Part shown: piece after piece, positions 60,429 to 64,000 of the stretch
Layout of the letters: each line of letters opens with the position of its first letter
Numbering within the stretch: position 1 is the first letter of the stretch
Assembly: GCF_001011035.1 (NCBI RefSeq)
Contig: NZ_CP011492.1
Coordinates: forward strand, 4,615,516-4,679,515
Source of the DNA: Streptomyces sp. CNQ-509
Lineage (GTDB): Bacteria; Actinomycetota; Actinomycetes; Streptomycetales; Streptomycetaceae
Length of the DNA: 64,000 bases
Direction of reading: 5' to 3'
Position numbers and translations under genes: made by a program
The notes under the pieces: model-generated
What the model was told of the DNA's origin: nothing
Seen by the model: the letters and a program-made list of their open reading frames with translations, nothing else
The model's database searches: none

Positions 60429-61376
60429 TCAGGCGTGGGCCCCTGCGGGAGAATCCGGGGCGCTGTCGCGGCTTGCCCAACGGGAACGGTGCTGGCGGAC
60501 GTAGGTCACGTCTATGGCGTGGCCGGGATTCACGGTGAGGGGCGAACGCTCGGCCCCCGTCAGTCCGTTGATCACCATCAGTGAGTCGGAGAGTTGAAGC
60601 GCTCCTCGATCGAATCGCGCGTGGCAGTTCGGGCAGAGGCAAAGCACATTGCTTGTCGTGTCCGGCCCGTCGTGAGGTCTGCCGAGAGCCTGGATATGTG
60701 CGCCTTCGCTGAAGGCGACATCGGGGGGTGAAACCACTATTCGTTCGGCGCAGATCTGGCACCTGTTGTCGTACAGATCCTTCACTTGCCGTACGACCGA
60801 AGAGTCTCGTTTGAGCTGTTCCCGCTCGATGTAGTCCCGCGTCCGCGCTCCCGCGCCCGTCGGAGTATCAGCAGGGCCGGTCACGGGGCGGGGGACAGGG
60901 CGCTCCCCCGGGCGGAGCTTCGTGAGCCTGAACTGGCATATTCGGAAGCCCTCTTTACCTATCGTGAACCAGTGCTCCTGGACCTGCCACAGGCCCCGAT
61001 AGCGGTACCCCCCTTCGGCCCGTCGTCGCTCTATGCGGAGTCCTTGGATGACGCGGATCTCCAGTCCTTTGACCTGCGAAACGACGAGTGCCGCTGTGCC
61101 GCGCGTGTCGAAGTGCTGGTCAGCTATCTGGAGGCGGCTGTTGCGGTCTCGACCACCGGCCCCCGTGTAGATGATCTCCTCGTCGCCGTAGACATCGTCC
61201 ACGTACCCGCCGGAGAGCACTATTGAGTCCGCGCCAGTCTTCTCGGTGCCGGAGATGCCCTGGTCTTTGAAACGGTGGAGTCCGGCTTCGTACAGGGCGC
61301 GATGCGACGGGAACCAGTCGCCGTCCGCGACGCCTGCTGGCTCGCCGAAGAAAGCGTGCTTGGTCTGTTTCGGCAC
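60429..61376 (-). CDS. SRA-HNH modification-dependent endonuclease
   Basis: This 315-residue protein has an N-terminal YDG/SRA domain (about residues 5-165; GDWFPSHRALYEAG, DSIVLSGGYVDDVYGDEEIIYTG, RYRGLWQVQEHWFTIG) that flips and reads methylated cytosines. A C-terminal HNH nuclease domain (about 210-280) has CQIC, GAHIQALGRPHDG and NVLCLCPNCHARFD. The layout matches McrA-like type IV enzymes of Streptomyces (Sco5333/TagI type) that restrict 5-methylcytosine DNA. The stop lies 3 bp from the convergent ATPase gene. Confidence 0.9.
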   Translation of the reverse strand: MPKQTKHAFFGEPAGVADGDWFPSHRALYEAGLHRFKDQGISGTEKTGADSIVLSGGYVDDVYGDEEIIYTGAGGRDRNSRLQIADQHFDTRGTAALVVSQVKGLEIRVIQGLRIERRRAEGGYRYRGLWQVQEHWFTIGKEGFRICQFRLTKLRPGERPVPRPVTGPADTPTGAGARTRDYIEREQLKRDSSVVRQVKDLYDNRCQICAERIVVSPPDVAFSEGAHIQALGRPHDGPDTTSNVLCLCPNCHARFDRGALQLSDSLMVINGLTGAERSPLTVNPGHAIDVTYVRQHRSRWASRDSAPDSPAGAHA

Positions 61377-61484
61377 GAGGCTCCTCGTCCCTTCCTTGCC
61401 TGCATGCGCGGGCGGGCCGCTGTAGGGGATGGGGGCATCGTAAGGCGGCCCTCTGACAGCGTGGGAAGGCCGGGCGACTGCGCG

Positions 61485-62813
61485 TCAGGGGCGTGGGGGG
61501 TGGGGTGGGTGCGCAGTGCCCTGACGTGGGGGCCAGGGGTGGGGGCGGGGTGGGTTGGTGGTGTAGGCGGCTCTGGTGAGGGCGGGTTGGGCTAGCGCCT
61601 TGTTCTGCCACATCGCCGTCAGCAGCGCCTGTTCGCGGGTCGCGTAGTCCTTCGCCGGGCGGCCCTGCGTCGCCTGCGCGCGGAGCAGGGCCAGGGTGGT
61701 CGCCGCGCGTTCGTAGTCGGCGACCGCGCGGCGGGCCTCCTCGCCGTGGGCGTGGCGGGCCAGGCTGCGGGCTATCTTGCGGATGCGCAGCGAGGAGAGG
61801 GCCACCGGTTCCGCGGGGACCAGCCAGCCGGCCTGGGCGTAGGCGGGGAGCTGGGTGCGTATCGTGCGGAGTTTGCCGCCGCGGGACCAGACCGCCAGCC
61901 ACACCAGCAGGCCGAACACCGGCGCCATCACGAAGGCGTACGCGCCGAGGAAGGCGTAGCCGTTCATCACCGCCGAGCCGTTCCACAGCGCGTGCATCGC
62001 GATCGCCAGCAGCAGGCCGGCCACCGGCAGGAGCACGCGGCGTACGCGCTGGCCGGCGACCGTCATGGCCGCCAGGCCGAAGCCTATGCCCGCCATCGCC
62101 GTGAACAGCGGGTGCGCGAACGGGGAGAAGACGATCCGGGCGATGAACGTCACGGTCACCGTCGCCAGGGGGCCGGAGTCGCCGAAGGTCTGGTTCTCCT
62201 CGTACGCCCTGCCCAGGTAGAGGATGTTCTCGGTGAACGCGAAGCCCGTGCCGATGATCCCCGCCAGCACCAGGCCGTCGACCAGGCCGGAGAAGTAGTG
62301 CCTGCGGAAGAGGAAGATCAGCAGTATCGCCGCCGCCTTCGCGCTCTCCTCCACCACCGGCGCCACGACCGCCATCCCCCACAGGTCCGCCTCGCGTGAC
62401 GACGCCGTCGGCAGGCCGGTGGCGATCCAGCGGGCGGCGAAGGTATTCGCCAGCATCGCGACGAGCGTCGCGGCGAAGGCGCCCCAGGCGAACGCGAAGA
62501 CGCGGTAGCGCCACGGTCCCGGCGCCACCCGGTCCAGCCACAGGAAGCCCGCGATCAGCAGCGGCACCGGCAGCAGCGCCAGCCCGCTGCCCAGGAGCAT
62601 CCCGTGCGTGCCGGTCTCCGTCCACACCAGCCACAGGATCGCCAGCCCCGCCAGCGTCAGCACGGTCCCCACCGCGCCTATACGTACGCCCCTTCTGCGC
62701 CAGAACCGCCGGCCGGCGGGAGGGGTGTGTGCGGTGGTTTCCGCCGCTTTGGGGCGCGCGTCCTCGTACTCCGGGCGCGGGCCGAATTCCTCGGGCTCCC
62801 GCGGCCGGGTCAT
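61485..62813 (-). CDS. PrsW-family intramembrane metalloprotease
   Basis: This 442-residue membrane protein has about nine hydrophobic helices. PrsW-family motifs are seen: VVEESAK, FAFTENILYL and HALWNG, the Glu/His set proposed to bind zinc. Such proteases may cleave membrane anti-sigma factors. A charged cytosolic C-terminal tail (about 330-442) ends in Pro-rich sequence. Start ATG 62813 with GAAGG; GTG 62837 is possible. Confidence 0.88.
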   Translation of the reverse strand: MTRPREPEEFGPRPEYEDARPKAAETTAHTPPAGRRFWRRRGVRIGAVGTVLTLAGLAILWLVWTETGTHGMLLGSGLALLPVPLLIAGFLWLDRVAPGPWRYRVFAFAWGAFAATLVAMLANTFAARWIATGLPTASSREADLWGMAVVAPVVEESAKAAAILLIFLFRRHYFSGLVDGLVLAGIIGTGFAFTENILYLGRAYEENQTFGDSGPLATVTVTFIARIVFSPFAHPLFTAMAGIGFGLAAMTVAGQRVRRVLLPVAGLLLAIAMHALWNGSAVMNGYAFLGAYAFVMAPVFGLLVWLAVWSRGGKLRTIRTQLPAYAQAGWLVPAEPVALSSLRIRKIARSLARHAHGEEARRAVADYERAATTLALLRAQATQGRPAKDYATREQALLTAMWQNKALAQPALTRAAYTTNPPRPHPWPPRQGTAHPPHPPRP

Positions 62814-62877
62814 GAGCTGAGCGCCTTCGTACCGCACCCTTCGACCCTAGCCAGTCCTCCCGCCGCGCGCGACGGGC

Positions 62878-63635
62878 TATTTATCGCTGATGCGGCGGAA
62901 GAGCAGATCGTTCACGATGTGCCCCTTTCCGAGCCCCTGCCCCTCGAAGCGCGTACGCGGGCGGAAGGCCGGCCGCGGCGCGTAGCCGCCGGGGTGGGTG
63001 TTCTCGAAGTACGGTGACGCCTCCAGCGTCTCCAGCATCCACTCCCCGTACGGCTCCCAGTCCGTCGCGCAGTGCAGCACCGCTCCCGGCGCCATCCGTG
63101 ACGCCGCCAGCGCCAGGAACTCCGGCTGGATGAGCCGGCGCTTGTGGTGCCTCTTCTTGGGCCACGGGTCCGGGAAGTAGATCCGCATCCCCGCGAGCGC
63201 GGCCGGGGGCAGCATCTCGCGCAGCAGGATGACGGCGTCGCCGTTGCCGATGCGTACGTTCGTCAGGCCGCGCTGCTCGATGAGCCGCAGCAGGTTGCCC
63301 TGGCCGGGGGTGTGGACGTCGACGGCGAGGATCCCGGTCGCGGGGTCGGCGGCGGCCATGTCCGCGGTCGCCTCGCCCATGCCGAAGCCGATTTCGAGGA
63401 TGACGGGGAGGCCGCAGAAGAGGTCGTCCAGATCGAGTACGGACGCGCCGTCGATGTCGAAGCCCCACTTCGGCCAGAGCCGCTTCAGGGCCTCGCCCTG
63501 TGCGAGGGTCACGCGGCTGCGGCGCGGCACGAAGGAGCGGATACGGCGCTCGTCGTGCGGCCCGGCGGGCGCGGGGGCGGGGCCGTCGGGGAACCTGGGC
63601 TGGGGACGATCGTGCTGATCGGAGTGGTCGGACAC
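62878..63635 (-). CDS. trmB: tRNA (guanosine(46)-N7)-methyltransferase
   Basis: This 252-residue SAM-dependent methyltransferase has motif I EIGFGMGEATADMA, the family signature YFPDPWPKKRHHKRRLIQP, and C-terminal TRFEGQGLGKGHIVNDL. It makes m7G46 in tRNA variable loops. A disordered Pro/His-rich N-terminal tail of about 35 residues precedes the domain. GTG start at 63635. Confidence 0.95.
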
Positions 63636-63701
63636 AGTGTTCCCAGTTTACGAAGGCCCCGAGCCGGTCCCCGAGCCGGTCCCGGGGACGGCCCCCGCCG
63701 G

Positions 63702-64000
63702 TCACAGCAGGGCGAGCGTCCTGCGGGCGACCTCCCTGCCGATCGGCAGCGCCGCGGTCGCCGCCGGGGACGGCGCGTTCAGTACGTGGATCGTGCGCGG
63801 CCCCTCCGCGAAGCGGAAGTCGTCCACCAGCGTGCCGTCCGGCAGCACCGCCTGCGACCGTACCCCCGGCTGCGCCGGGCGCAGGTCCTTCTCGTCGACG
63901 GCGGGCAGCATGCGCCGTACGTCCTGGGTGAACGCCCGGCGGGAGAGGGAGCGGCGGAGTTCGCCGAGACCGTAGCGCCAGTGGCGGCGGGCTATGCGCC
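63702..64000 (-). CDS. lhgO: L-2-hydroxyglutarate oxidase, C-terminal part (cut by window edge)
   Basis: About 99 C-terminal residues are present, continuing beyond the window. The end contains DVRRMLPAVDEKDLRP, GVRSQAV, DGTLVDDFRF and VLNAPSPAATAALPIGREVA, a close match to FAD-dependent L-2-hydroxyglutarate oxidases. The enzyme oxidises L-2-hydroxyglutarate to 2-oxoglutarate. Confidence 0.85.
   Translation of the reverse strand, partial: RIARRHWRYGLGELRRSLSRRAFTQDVRRMLPAVDEKDLRPAQPGVRSQAVLPDGTLVDDFRFAEGPRTIHVLNAPSPAATAALPIGREVARRTLALL

Overview
The window looks like a chromosomal segment of a Streptomyces or a very close relative. The DNA is GC-rich with strong third-position GC. It carries several actinomycete signatures: a solo groEL behind CIRCE operators, a conservon with two cytochrome P450 genes, two DUF397/XRE-DUF5753/ATPase loci, a c-di-AMP riboswitch ahead of an M23 peptidase, and a MetM/MetO pair behind a SAM riboswitch. 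No rRNA, tRNA or CRISPR array was seen.

Left part (1-14 kb). This is mostly core metabolism: glucosyl-3-phosphoglycerate synthase (minus), then the SAM-riboswitch-controlled metM-metO pair, a cold-shock protein, CIRCE-groEL, and murQ with its RpiR-type regulator (minus). A short two-gene unit and an MFS exporter follow. A scar follows at 10.3-11.85 kb, with an internally deleted ISAs1-type transposase, a lower-GC SMP-30 gene and IS-end-like repeats. Next come an HD hydrolase, cutC, a VOC protein and a ribbon-helix-helix/MazF-type toxin-antitoxin pair.

Centre (14.7-27.5 kb). A LacI repressor stands divergent from a long sugar operon. The operon encodes a GH172 (DUF2961) enzyme, a CUT1 importer without its own ATPase, a fucose/arabinose-isomerase-like enzyme, a complete CUT2 (ribose-type) importer and an FGGY kinase. 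Together they read as a route from an imported furanoside oligosaccharide to a free pentose, a ketopentose and a ketopentose phosphate. D-arabinose from D-arabinan is the best fit. A -35/-10 pair and two LacI-type palindromes lie in the divergent promoter region.

Middle right (27.6-47 kb). Secreted proteins, a reductase, a PAS-PP2C phosphatase, a decayed methyltransferase, a HelD-type helicase, a Ser/Thr kinase with a PQQ sensor domain and a GNAT enzyme lead to the first DUF397/XRE/ATPase locus. A repeat-rich stretch with few genes (40.4-42.9 kb) follows. Then comes a three-gene operon: secreted arylsulfotransferase, type III polyketide synthase and cytosolic sulfotransferase. Its composition matches the two-step sulfation module known from caprazamycin biosynthesis (Cpz4/Cpz8/Cpz6).

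Right part (47.5-64 kb). A translationally coupled conservon (cvnA-D plus two P450s, one lacking ExxR) is followed by a membrane PP2C phosphatase, the c-di-AMP riboswitch/M23 peptidase, an AbiEi-like protein, the second DUF397/XRE/ATPase locus, an SRA-HNH modification-dependent nuclease, a PrsW-type protease, trmB, and the end of an L-2-hydroxyglutarate oxidase gene running off the window.
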